Below are positions 1 through 7,273 of a stretch of DNA of 64,000 nt, piece after piece. Both the position numbers and the translations under genes were made by a program. Source of the stretch: Chitinophaga barathri. Lineage in GTDB: Bacteria > Bacteroidota > Bacteroidia > Chitinophagales > Chitinophagaceae. Position 1 is the first letter of the stretch, and each line of letters starts with the position of its first letter. The stretch lies in NCBI RefSeq assembly GCF_003807585.1, contig NZ_RMBX01000018.1, positions 1-64,000 of the forward strand, in the 5' to 3' direction. The notes beneath the pieces were generated by a model. It saw only the letters and a program-made list of their open reading frames with translations, was not told where the DNA came from and did no database searches.

Positions 1-84
1 GTCCGTAATAAACTCATTTACAGAATGTTTGCTGTCATAAAACGCCAAACGCCTTTTGATAAGAACTATTTAGCAGCGGCCTGA
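1..84 (+). CDS. C-terminal tail of a truncated ORF, possibly an IS110-type transposase
   Basis: The open frame enters from the left edge and stops at TGA 82-84, leaving only 27 residues (ending in KNYLAAA). The basic, aromatic stretch NKLIYRMFAVIKRQTPF resembles the extreme C-terminus of IS110/IS116-type transposases as I remember them, but it is too short to prove this. If correct, the bases after it would be the right end of an insertion sequence. Alternatively it is the end of an unrelated basic protein. The rest of the gene lies outside the window. Confidence 0.35.
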   Translation, partial: VRNKLIYRMFAVIKRQTPFDKNYLAAA

Positions 85-506
85 ATTTTTTTTTGGTAGT
101 CTCTTTATCTTAGAATACGCAATGACGTGCTTTGCGCCAGCTTGGGGCATTAATGTTGAGGATCAGCACCGAAGCGGAATTTTAGTTGAGGCGTATCAAT
201 TTTGATATGCCTTCCTTTTCGCGTAAGGCCGTAGAAAAAGAAGGACTTTTTTGATCAAAAAAGCGCACCGGGCAGATTTTGGTGAATATGGAGACCGGCT
301 ACTGTGGCTAATCTTCAAAACTGTATAATACTACATTAACAGTAGGGTGCCTAAAGGGTGGTTATATGGAAGATATAGGATAGACGGAGGAAAGGCGGAA
401 ATGAGGCGGAGTTGAGGCGGACTTGATCTGGAGATAAAAAAGTATCATTGGTACATGCAGTATAATGATAATCAATAAAATAACGCCTGTTTAAGGTGCA
501 AAGAAT
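85..506. other. Intergenic stretch without a recognisable gene
   Basis: No convincing coding frame is seen here. It contains a short inverted pair (CTTTTTTGATCAAAAAAG, about 247-264) and, at 371-433, one copy of an interspersed repeat annotated separately. If the partial ORF at 1-84 is an IS110-type transposase, the first part of this stretch could be the element's non-coding right end. Confidence 0.5.
371..433 (+). repeat. 63-bp interspersed repeat, copy A
   Basis: This matches 52169-52231 at 55 of 63 positions without gaps. Both copies start with AGATATAGGATAGA and then run into degenerate 11-nt tandem units of the form GGCGGAGATGA / GGCGGACTTGA. Both lie in intergenic DNA on the same strand. 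No coding potential is apparent. It resembles a dispersed palindrome-free intergenic repeat; function unknown. Confidence 0.75.
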
Positions 507-540
507 AAAGGGCCGGCTACTTTTTAGCCAGGCCCTTTTT
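507..540 (-). terminator. Intrinsic terminator downstream of the six-hairpin glycosidase gene
   Basis: AGGGCC-GGCTA pairs with TAGCC-(A)-GGCCCT around a short T-rich loop. The stem is 11 bp with one bulged A. It lies about 22 nt past the stop codon of the minus-strand gene. T-runs on both sides would let it act in both directions. Confidence 0.7.
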
Positions 541-562
541 GCTTTTAAATTATGGCAGATTC

Positions 563-2629
563 TTAAAGTTTCACGGCCAGTGTAGCGCCATCTTTGATGG
601 CATACTTTTTAACAGCCCCGCCGTCTTTTTTTACGGTTACGTCCAGTTTGCCTTTGCTGCCCCTGGCCACTTCCAGGTCAAACACCTGGCCGAAGGCGCT
701 GATCTTTCGCAGGGCCATATGATCCCAGTCTTTGGGCAGGCGCGGTGTGCAGTCGAACGCAGTGAAGCCGGTAGGCCTGATGCCGAAAAGCCCTTCGAGG
801 TAAATGCGGCAGTACAGCCCGCTTTCGGCGGAGAGGTGGCGCTGGTTGCCCTCAGGATATGCTTCCACAGGATAAGGAACGTGCTCGCCCAGCAGCCTGC
901 GGCGGGAATAATAACGGATAAAATCCATCGCCTTTTCCGTTTCCCCGGCCTGCAATACACCGCGTAACGCATAGAGCGTGGAACGGTCCCAGAAAGTGCC
1001 TTTGCCAGCTTCGGTGGCCAGCCCGTCCGCCGTCCATAAGCGGGGGGAGAACAGTGCCTGGATGGTGCCTTCTTTCCGGTCCATGATGCCTACCGTCAGC
1101 GGCAGGCATATCCATGCCCTGAGTTTTTCAAGGCCTTCGTGATAACGGTAAGTGTCAAACCCTTCCACATTGGCGCCGAAATATTTCTCGATGTTCGTGC
1201 GCAGCGTGGCGGCCTGTTTAAGGTATGTATCCGTCTGGGATGCGGGTTTGCCCAGCTGGCGGCCCAGCATGGAGGCGGAACGCAGCGCATCGTAATAGAG
1301 AATGTTCGTGGAAAGATTCGCTTTGCCGGCGGAGAAGCGGTTTTCCAGTTCGTCGCTGTCCGAGTTTACCACGCCCTGGTCGTTGATCTTGCGGCGGCTG
1401 TATTCCAGGCACCATTCAATCAGCGGCCACAGCACTTTGGCGGAATCCACATTCCCGAACGTGAGTGCGTAACGTGAGGCGCCGTAAGCGATCATCGCCT
1501 GGTCGCCACGGTCTTTGGCGCCATGCCAGGTAGCGTCTCCTTCGGCTACGATGGAGCTGGGAATGGGTTTGTAATTATCGTTCATGAACCGCGCAAAGTG
1601 CCGGTAGGCATTCATGGCGGAGAGGTTGCCGGTCTGGTCGCCGAGGAAAGCGAAGAACGGGTTGATATATTCCGCCTGGTCGTTTGCCCAGATGGCGGCG
1701 TAATAGGCCAGGCCGCCGGGGCCATGCATATATCCGCCTTTGGTCTTAAAGATGCTTTCCGTTGCGCGCAGCTTCGCAAAAGCGAACGCAGTATTTAATA
1801 TTTTATCGGGCGTTTCAAGCTGTAACTTTTCTTTGATACCCGCCACCCTTTGTGCGCGGGCATTTTCTTCAGCCGGTGGATCAATGGCGGCAAGATTGCC
1901 GGGCGTATCCGTGGCAAGATAAAATACGCTGAAGCTCACGCTCTGCCCCGGCGCTACGGTTTCAGTGCCTTCTTTCACGGAGCCCATGATGATGGAATGC
2001 TGCGAACCCTTGCTACGTTTGGCATCGGTCCTCACTTCCTTGCGGAGGTATTCCATCGTGACCGTTACGGGCTGGCCTGTGATGTTTTTGAATGTAAATG
2101 TTTCCAGCGCCATGGGTTTGTCCACGGAAGGATATAAAGTGCGCTCAATATTTACGAACGCCGGTGTGCCCGCCTGTGCGCTGATGTGCATGATGCCGGA
2201 CTGATCATAACTTTTTACGTTGTAGGAAAGTTCTCCGTTGCGGCCAGGGCCGTTTTTGATCAGTTCCATATTCACCAGCCGGTTGTTCACATACATTTTC
2301 GGAAGCTCAGTGTCTGTAAAAGAAGCGCTGATGTGGGTGCGGGTGCCGTCGGGCGTCATACGGAAAGTGGGGAATACCACGGTGCGGTATACGTTGGACC
2401 GGCCGATGCTATCCAATCCGTAACGCACCCAGATGGATACTTTTTCCCCGCTCATTTCTATGTGGTCGGTATGTGGCAGCCGGCCGCTCACATCCCAGCG
2501 GATGCTGCCGTTGTCCTGGATCGTCCAGCGGTCCTGCTGGGCGGGTAATACGGTTTGGGCGCGGGTAAAGCCGGTTGTGTAAAAAAAAGCGGCGATAAGA
2601 AGCACCGGCTTTGCAGACAGCAATTTCAT
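563..2629 (-). CDS. Secreted six-hairpin glycosidase-like protein
   Basis: A 688-residue protein with a signal peptide (about residues 1-24, ending near FTRAQ). The N-terminal third is beta-sandwich-like. From about residue 265 to 610 the sequence has the helix-rich pattern of (alpha/alpha)6 toroid glycosidases, with WANDQAEY, GDATWHGAKDRGDQA and YPEGNQRHLSAESGLYCR blocks rich in acidic and aromatic residues. A short C-terminal beta domain follows. This is the general architecture of GH78/GH15-like six-hairpin enzymes, but I cannot assign a GH family or a catalytic acid. It probably acts in the periplasm or on the cell surface on oligosaccharides. It is transcribed divergently from the beta-helix gene at 2757, with only 127 bp between them, so the two may share control. 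Confidence 0.65.
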   Translation of the reverse strand: MKLLSAKPVLLIAAFFYTTGFTRAQTVLPAQQDRWTIQDNGSIRWDVSGRLPHTDHIEMSGEKVSIWVRYGLDSIGRSNVYRTVVFPTFRMTPDGTRTHISASFTDTELPKMYVNNRLVNMELIKNGPGRNGELSYNVKSYDQSGIMHISAQAGTPAFVNIERTLYPSVDKPMALETFTFKNITGQPVTVTMEYLRKEVRTDAKRSKGSQHSIIMGSVKEGTETVAPGQSVSFSVFYLATDTPGNLAAIDPPAEENARAQRVAGIKEKLQLETPDKILNTAFAFAKLRATESIFKTKGGYMHGPGGLAYYAAIWANDQAEYINPFFAFLGDQTGNLSAMNAYRHFARFMNDNYKPIPSSIVAEGDATWHGAKDRGDQAMIAYGASRYALTFGNVDSAKVLWPLIEWCLEYSRRKINDQGVVNSDSDELENRFSAGKANLSTNILYYDALRSASMLGRQLGKPASQTDTYLKQAATLRTNIEKYFGANVEGFDTYRYHEGLEKLRAWICLPLTVGIMDRKEGTIQALFSPRLWTADGLATEAGKGTFWDRSTLYALRGVLQAGETEKAMDFIRYYSRRRLLGEHVPYPVEAYPEGNQRHLSAESGLYCRIYLEGLFGIRPTGFTAFDCTPRLPKDWDHMALRKISAFGQVFDLEVARGSKGKLDVTVKKDGGAVKKYAIKDGATLAVKL

Positions 2630-2756
2630 GCGTGTTGTTTTATTTTCGTTTAAATAAAATGAACTGCTGCTGACGTGGAAAATGACTATATTTCGAACCG
2701 TTCGGGAGGTCCGGGATAACGGACAATATAGAAATAATCAGCAAGAAATCCATGTT

Positions 2757-4280
2757 ATGCGAAAATTAGCAAGAAACGCCATCGTGCCGGCGATACTGAT
2801 CGGCACAGCGGCTTTTACCTTTTTTGCTCCCAAAGGAAAAGACTGGGAAAGCAAATTCATTAAGATCAAAGGGGGAAAGTTGGAATACATTCCCGACGAA
2901 AAGGGAGACATCATCCCGGATTTCAGCAGGGTAGGATATCATTATGGCGATAAGCCGCTGCCGGTACTCCGGGTGGTGAAAGAAGTGACGCCTACCGGTA
3001 CTGAAAACGACCAGGACAACATCCAGGCGGCCATCGATGAAGTATCGCAGCGGACGCCGGATAAAAACGGTTTCCGTGGTGCGCTGCTGCTCCGCAAAGG
3101 CACCTACAAGATCCCCGATCATATCCGGGTAAACGCCGGTGGTATTGTGCTTCGCGGGGAAGAAGGCACCAGGCTCATTGCCACCGCCGGCAAAAAAGTA
3201 TCGTTGATCAAGATCTCCGGGAAAGGCCAGATCACTGAAATTCCGGGCACCCGCAGCGCCATCACCAGTGCATATGTACCCGTAGGCGCGGTATCCGTTG
3301 AGGTGGCGGATGCCGGCCGGTTCAAAGCCGGGGACAAAGTGATCCTGTACAGGCCCGGCACCACACAATGGATCAGCGATCTTAAAATGGACCAGATACA
3401 AGACCGTGGCGGCACCCGCCAGTGGAAACCTGAAGATTACAACCTGCAATACGAAAGGACCGTCGCCAAAGTGGAAGGAAAAAAAGTATTCCTGGACAAT
3501 CCCGTGGTGATGGCAATGGAAACGAAGTATGGCGGCGGCGCTTTGTATAAGTACACGTTCGAAGGCCGTATCGCGGAATCAGGCATTGAAAACCTTACCT
3601 GCGAATCCGTCTTTGCATCGGACACTGCTGAAAACCATGGTTGGGATGCCATCTCTATTGAGAAAGCGGAGCATTGCTGGGTAAAACAGGTGACGGCCCG
3701 TTACTTCGGCTACAGCTGCGTAAACCTCAGCCGCACCGCGAAAAATGTAACGGTCGTTAGTAGTAATTGTTTCGAACATAAATCCATCATCACCGGCAGC
3801 CGCCGTTATTCTTTTAATAATGACGGCCAGCTGAACCTGTTCATGGACTGCCATGCCACAGACGGCCGCCACGATTACGTGACAGGGGCAGTGACCTGCG
3901 GCCCGAACGTGTTCGTGAACTGCACCGCCAAACGCACCCATGCGGACATTGGCCCGCATCACCGATGGGCCAGCGGCACCTTGTACGACAACATCGTTAC
4001 GGATGGTGAGATCAACGTACAGGACCGTGGCAACTGGGGCAGCGGCCATGGCTGGGCGGGCGTTACACAGGTGATCTGGAATTGCACGGTGAAGTCCGCC
4101 GCCATACAGAATCCCTGGGCTTCCGGCAACAACTACAGCATCGGCCTTAAAGGCAACAAAGTGGAAGGACGCCTGAAAGGCAGGCCGGACGCAATCTGGG
4201 AAGGACAAAACCAGGAAGGGCTGCAGCCTGAGTCGCTGTACTTTACGCAGCTGAAAGAACGCCAGGGAAAGAAAAAATAA
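2757..4280 (+). CDS. Secreted right-handed beta-helix protein, polysaccharide lyase-like
   Basis: About 507 residues from ATG 2757 (MRKLARNAIVPA). The frame is open upstream to 2682 but that part overlaps the divergent promoter region, and the chosen start gives a proper signal peptide. From about residue 60 the sequence has the pattern of pectate-lyase-type single-stranded beta-helix proteins: DNIQAAIDEV, then GALLLRKGTYKI, then GIVLRGEEGTRL, followed by repeated short beta-rungs (ENLTC, HCWVKQVTARYFG, NVTVVSSNCFEHKS, LFMDCHATDGRHDYVTG, NVFVNCTAKRTHADIG). Lyases and some hydrolases share this fold, so lyase versus hydrolase is open. It is followed by genes for a CBM9-like protein and a GHL10-type protein on the same strand. 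The substrate is unknown, though a uronic-acid-containing polymer would fit the fold. Confidence 0.7.
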   Translation: MRKLARNAIVPAILIGTAAFTFFAPKGKDWESKFIKIKGGKLEYIPDEKGDIIPDFSRVGYHYGDKPLPVLRVVKEVTPTGTENDQDNIQAAIDEVSQRTPDKNGFRGALLLRKGTYKIPDHIRVNAGGIVLRGEEGTRLIATAGKKVSLIKISGKGQITEIPGTRSAITSAYVPVGAVSVEVADAGRFKAGDKVILYRPGTTQWISDLKMDQIQDRGGTRQWKPEDYNLQYERTVAKVEGKKVFLDNPVVMAMETKYGGGALYKYTFEGRIAESGIENLTCESVFASDTAENHGWDAISIEKAEHCWVKQVTARYFGYSCVNLSRTAKNVTVVSSNCFEHKSIITGSRRYSFNNDGQLNLFMDCHATDGRHDYVTGAVTCGPNVFVNCTAKRTHADIGPHHRWASGTLYDNIVTDGEINVQDRGNWGSGHGWAGVTQVIWNCTVKSAAIQNPWASGNNYSIGLKGNKVEGRLKGRPDAIWEGQNQEGLQPESLYFTQLKERQGKKK

Positions 4281-4304
4281 AACAACATAAAATAATACGA
4301 ACGC

Positions 4305-4338
4305 AAGGCTGCTCCTTCCACGGGGCAGCCTTCCTATT
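4305..4338 (+). terminator. Probable terminator after the beta-helix gene
   Basis: AAGGCTGCTCC pairs with GGGGCAGCCTT (4305-4315 with 4322-4332, one G-T pair) over a 6-nt loop. It is followed only by a weak T-rich stretch, so readthrough into the next gene is possible. Confidence 0.6.
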
Positions 4339-4399
4339 TTCCCTCCGCTTATCCATAAATAACAACCGTAGAAAGCGCTGATTGATTATATTTAAGCCT

Positions 4400-5482
4400 A
4401 TGCGCGTTTACAGGTGTTTATTGATCCGTTTCAGTACAATGCTGGCCTTGCTGCTGGCGGTTGTGCCCATGTCCCAGGCCCAGACCTTTTCTGCAAATTT
4501 CCAGTCGTACAACGAAACGCCCCGCCACTACGTCTGTTACCAGGCCCCCGATTCCATCCGCATAGACGGCATTCCAAACGAAAGGGCCTGGCAAAAAGCG
4601 CCCTGGACGGAAGACTTTATGGACATCGAAGGGAAAAACAAACCCGCCCCGCTTCACCGCACAAGGGTAAAGATGCTCTGGAACAGCCGCTACCTGTACA
4701 TCCTCGCGGAACTGGAAGAGCCGGACGTTTGGGCCAGGCTTCACCAGCATGATACGATCATTTTTCACGACAACGATTTTGAAGTGTTCATCGATCCGGA
4801 TGGCGATACGCACCAGTATTACGAAATCGAGATCAATGCATTGAATACAGTGATGGATCTTTTTATGGTCAAACCATACCGCAACGGCAGCGCCGCGATG
4901 CTCAACTGGGATACGAAAGGCCTGCGCACCGCAGTGCATATCAACGGCACCATCAACAAACCCGGCGATAAAGACCGCTCCTGGACAGTGGAAATGGCGA
5001 TCCCTTTCAGGGCGCTGAGTTTTTTCGCCAGGGGCAACGCCACCCCGCAGGACGGCAGCCAGTGGCGGATCAATTTCTCCCGCGTACAATGGCAAACGGA
5101 TATCGGCAACGGGCAGTACATTAAAAAACCAAACACGCCCGAATACAACTGGGTATGGTCCCCGCAGGGCATCATCAATATGCACGCACCGGAGAGATGG
5201 GGGTATCTCCAGTTCAGCACTTCGGCCGAAAGCCCTGTGCCGTTCAAAGAACCGGAAACCGCAGCCGCGCGGAAAGTGTTGTGGGAAATATATTACCGCC
5301 AGCAGCAATACCGCCGCGAACACAGGCAGTATGCAAAAGACGCGGCCACGCTGGGCTTAACGGAGCTGCCGCTATCGCCGGTGATAGAAGCTACTTCTTC
5401 GCAATTCACCGCGGTGGTGAAGGATGCGGGCTTCGAAACAATTATTAACCAGGAAGGAAAAATCACGTCCCGTCATGAATAA
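4400..5482 (+). CDS. Secreted CBM9-like carbohydrate-binding protein
   Basis: About 360 residues from ATG 4400 (MRVYRCLLIRFS); a TTG at 4382 is in frame but less likely. The signal peptide ends near MSQAQ. The body is a CBM9-like/DUF1083 beta-sandwich: YQAPDSIRIDGIPNERAW, then APWTEDFMDIEG, TRVKMLWNSRYLYILAELEEPDVWA, DNDFEVFIDPDGD, YYEIEINALNTVMDLF and WTVEMAIPFRAL. This is the standard order in bacteroidal CBM9-like secreted proteins, which bind sugars or act as non-catalytic partners of glycan enzymes. The C-terminal 80 residues are charged, helical and unrecognised. Its stop codon lies 8 bp inside the next gene, indicating translational coupling and a shared task. Confidence 0.8.
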   Translation: MRVYRCLLIRFSTMLALLLAVVPMSQAQTFSANFQSYNETPRHYVCYQAPDSIRIDGIPNERAWQKAPWTEDFMDIEGKNKPAPLHRTRVKMLWNSRYLYILAELEEPDVWARLHQHDTIIFHDNDFEVFIDPDGDTHQYYEIEINALNTVMDLFMVKPYRNGSAAMLNWDTKGLRTAVHINGTINKPGDKDRSWTVEMAIPFRALSFFARGNATPQDGSQWRINFSRVQWQTDIGNGQYIKKPNTPEYNWVWSPQGIINMHAPERWGYLQFSTSAESPVPFKEPETAAARKVLWEIYYRQQQYRREHRQYAKDAATLGLTELPLSPVIEATSSQFTAVVKDAGFETIINQEGKITSRHE

Positions 5483-6557
5483 AAGAAATTTCATCAAATC
5501 GCTGGGGCTGGGAAGCCTCGCCATGATAGAACCAGGCATCGCGTCGAAAGCCGCGAATATATTAAAGCCGGCAGCGGCCGCCAAAGTACAGCATCGCGTA
5601 TGGGTCAATCCCGATCATAAGGATACGGCGGCAGATCTGAAGCTGCGGTATGCCTCGTACAAAGCGGCGGGTATTGGCGTGATCTATTTTGAAGAAGACA
5701 GCGAGCTGCATTTCAGGACCGCAAAAGAAGCAGGGATAGCCGCCCACCGCTGGTTCTGGACCATGAACCGGCCGGATAAAAACCTGATGGCCCAGCACCC
5801 GGAGTTTTATTCCGAGAGCAGGAAGGGAGAGTCTTGCGTGGATAAACCGCCTTACGTGGGGTATTACCGCTTCGTGTGCCCGAATAAACCGGGCGTGGTG
5901 GACTACCTGAAAAGCCAGGCGGAACAGATATTGTCCAAAGATTACGTGGACGGTATTCACCTGGATTACATCCGTTTTGTGGATGTGATATTGCCGGTGA
6001 ACCTCTGGAAAAATTACGGTATCGACCAGAGCCGTGAGTTGCCGGAGTATGATTTTTGTTATTGTAAAACCTGCCGGGAGAAATACCAGCAGGCTTACGG
6101 CATAGACCCGCTGACGATGGAGCACCCGGACCAGAGCCCGTCCTGGCGCAAATTCCGCTACGACAGCATTACGAACGTGGTGAGCAATATGGCCGGGGTG
6201 GCGCATCGTCACAAAAAGCCCATCACCGCGGCAGTGTTCCCCACACCCGAGATCGCCAAAAGGATCGTGCGGCAGGACTGGGTGAACTGGCCGCTGGACG
6301 CCGTTTGTCCGATGATCTACCACGGTTTTTACAGCGAAGGCGTAAAATGGATCGGCGATGCGGTGGCGGAAGGAGTGAAGGCGCTTCATGGCAGCTTTCC
6401 GCTGTATGCGGGGCTTTACCTGCCGGACTTCAAAGGGAAAGACGCGGACGTACGCGAAGGCATCAGGCTGGCGCTTCAGAACGGTGCGGCGGGCGTATCC
6501 ATCTTTGGGTCACTGACGCCTTCGCTGCTGAATATACTCCGGGAAACGGCGTCGTAG
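5475..6557 (+). CDS. GHL10/DUF187-type putative glycoside hydrolase
   Basis: About 360 residues from ATG 5475, which overlaps the previous stop by 8 bp. The N-terminus NKRNFIKSLGLGSLAM resembles a Tat-type signal (KR in place of RR). The rest is a TIM-barrel of the GHL10/DUF4015 group: MNRPDKNLM, YYRFVCPNKPGVVDYLKSQ, DYVDGIHLDYIRFVD (the typical YVDGIHLDYIR strand, with candidate catalytic acidic residues), FCYCKTCREKY and DAVCPMIYHGFY. The CYC..C pair may bind metal or form a disulfide. A role in degrading an extracellular polysaccharide is inferred from the CBM9-like and beta-helix neighbours. The specificity cannot be read from the sequence. Confidence 0.75.
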   Translation: MNKRNFIKSLGLGSLAMIEPGIASKAANILKPAAAAKVQHRVWVNPDHKDTAADLKLRYASYKAAGIGVIYFEEDSELHFRTAKEAGIAAHRWFWTMNRPDKNLMAQHPEFYSESRKGESCVDKPPYVGYYRFVCPNKPGVVDYLKSQAEQILSKDYVDGIHLDYIRFVDVILPVNLWKNYGIDQSRELPEYDFCYCKTCREKYQQAYGIDPLTMEHPDQSPSWRKFRYDSITNVVSNMAGVAHRHKKPITAAVFPTPEIAKRIVRQDWVNWPLDAVCPMIYHGFYSEGVKWIGDAVAEGVKALHGSFPLYAGLYLPDFKGKDADVREGIRLALQNGAAGVSIFGSLTPSLLNILRETAS

Positions 6558-6620
6558 TGCCCGGAGGGTCAGGGGAATTTGTTTCATAGCTGTTGACATA
6601 AGGCTGTCAAACCGCTGTTT

Positions 6621-6628
6621 TACTTTTG
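6621..6628 (+). promoter_or_regulatory. Bacteroidota-type -7 element before the YdeI/OmdA-like gene
   Basis: TACTTTTG matches the TAnnTTTG consensus and lies 17 nt before ATG 6645. A TGACA-N6-TGTCA inverted repeat (6594-6609) sits just upstream and may be a regulator site. No well-spaced -33 TTG was found. Confidence 0.45.
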
Positions 6629-6644
6629 TTTAAACGGATGTAAA

Positions 6645-7220
6645 ATGGAAACTTTCAAAGACACACCGGCGTTCTACGCCAAAAATGCAAAAGAATGGCG
6701 CGGCTGGTTGAGTAAAAACGGGGAGAAAGAAACGGCGGTGCATCTCATCTTTTACCGCAAAGACAGCGGCAAGGAAGGCGTGAAATATGAAGAAGCGGTG
6801 GAGCAGGCCCTGTGTTACGGGTGGATAGACGGCCAGGCAAACCGCCGTGACGAAGATTCCCGTTACATCCGGTTCACCCCGCGCAAGCCCAAAGGCAACT
6901 GGAGCATTTCCAACCGCGAACGCGTGGAAAGGATGATCAAAACAGGGCAGATGACAAAAAGGGGCCAGGCCATGATCGACCTCGCTAAAGAAATCGGTAC
7001 CTGGGACAATTTTGTTGATCCGCAGAACACCGTGATGCCGGCCGACCTGAAGAAGTTATTCTCCAAACATACCACCGCGCTCAAACATTTCGAAACATTC
7101 CCCCCTTCCACCAAACGCGCCATTTTTGAATGGATAGCAACGGCCAAAAGGCCGGAAACGCGGCAGAAGAGGCTGGAAGAAACAGTGGAAAAAGCCGCCG
7201 GGAACATCAGGGCGAAATAA
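6645..7220 (+). CDS. YdeI/OmpD-associated family protein
   Basis: A 191-residue cytoplasmic protein. The N-terminal half carries the usual YdeI-like order: FYAKNAKEWRGWL, HLIFYRKDSG, YEEAVEQALCYGWIDGQ and RFTPRKPKGNWSISNRERVERMI. The C-terminal OmdA region follows (PADLKKLFSKHTTALKHFETFPPS, then WIATAKRPETRQKRLEETVE). The length is normal for the family. Members have been linked to bacteriocin or peptide resistance and envelope stress in some bacteria, but the biochemical activity is unclear. It has its own promoter-like element and is convergent with the permease gene, so it is probably monocistronic. Confidence 0.85.
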   Translation: METFKDTPAFYAKNAKEWRGWLSKNGEKETAVHLIFYRKDSGKEGVKYEEAVEQALCYGWIDGQANRRDEDSRYIRFTPRKPKGNWSISNRERVERMIKTGQMTKRGQAMIDLAKEIGTWDNFVDPQNTVMPADLKKLFSKHTTALKHFETFPPSTKRAIFEWIATAKRPETRQKRLEETVEKAAGNIRAK

Positions 7221-7250
7221 AAAAGGGCTGCTCCTTTTGAGCAACCCTCT
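7221..7250 (-). terminator. Terminator between convergent genes
   Basis: AGGGCTGCTC (7224-7233) faces GAGCAACCCT (7239-7248). On the minus strand the single mismatch becomes a G-U pair and the stem is followed by a run of T, so it best serves the permease gene. It may also stop the plus-strand gene. Confidence 0.65.
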
Positions 7251-7273
7251 TTACTATTTGGAAAGGAAATTTT

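Noticed and set aside
2682-2756. N-terminal extension of the beta-helix protein from ATG 2682
   Set aside because: The extra 25 residues are not signal-like and overlap the divergent promoter area; ATG 2757 gives a normal signal peptide.
2766-3449. Long reverse-strand open frame inside the beta-helix gene
   Set aside because: It is the antisense shadow of a well-supported gene, with no recognisable domain; several similar long antisense frames (20284-21930, 53955-55883) were dropped for the same reason.
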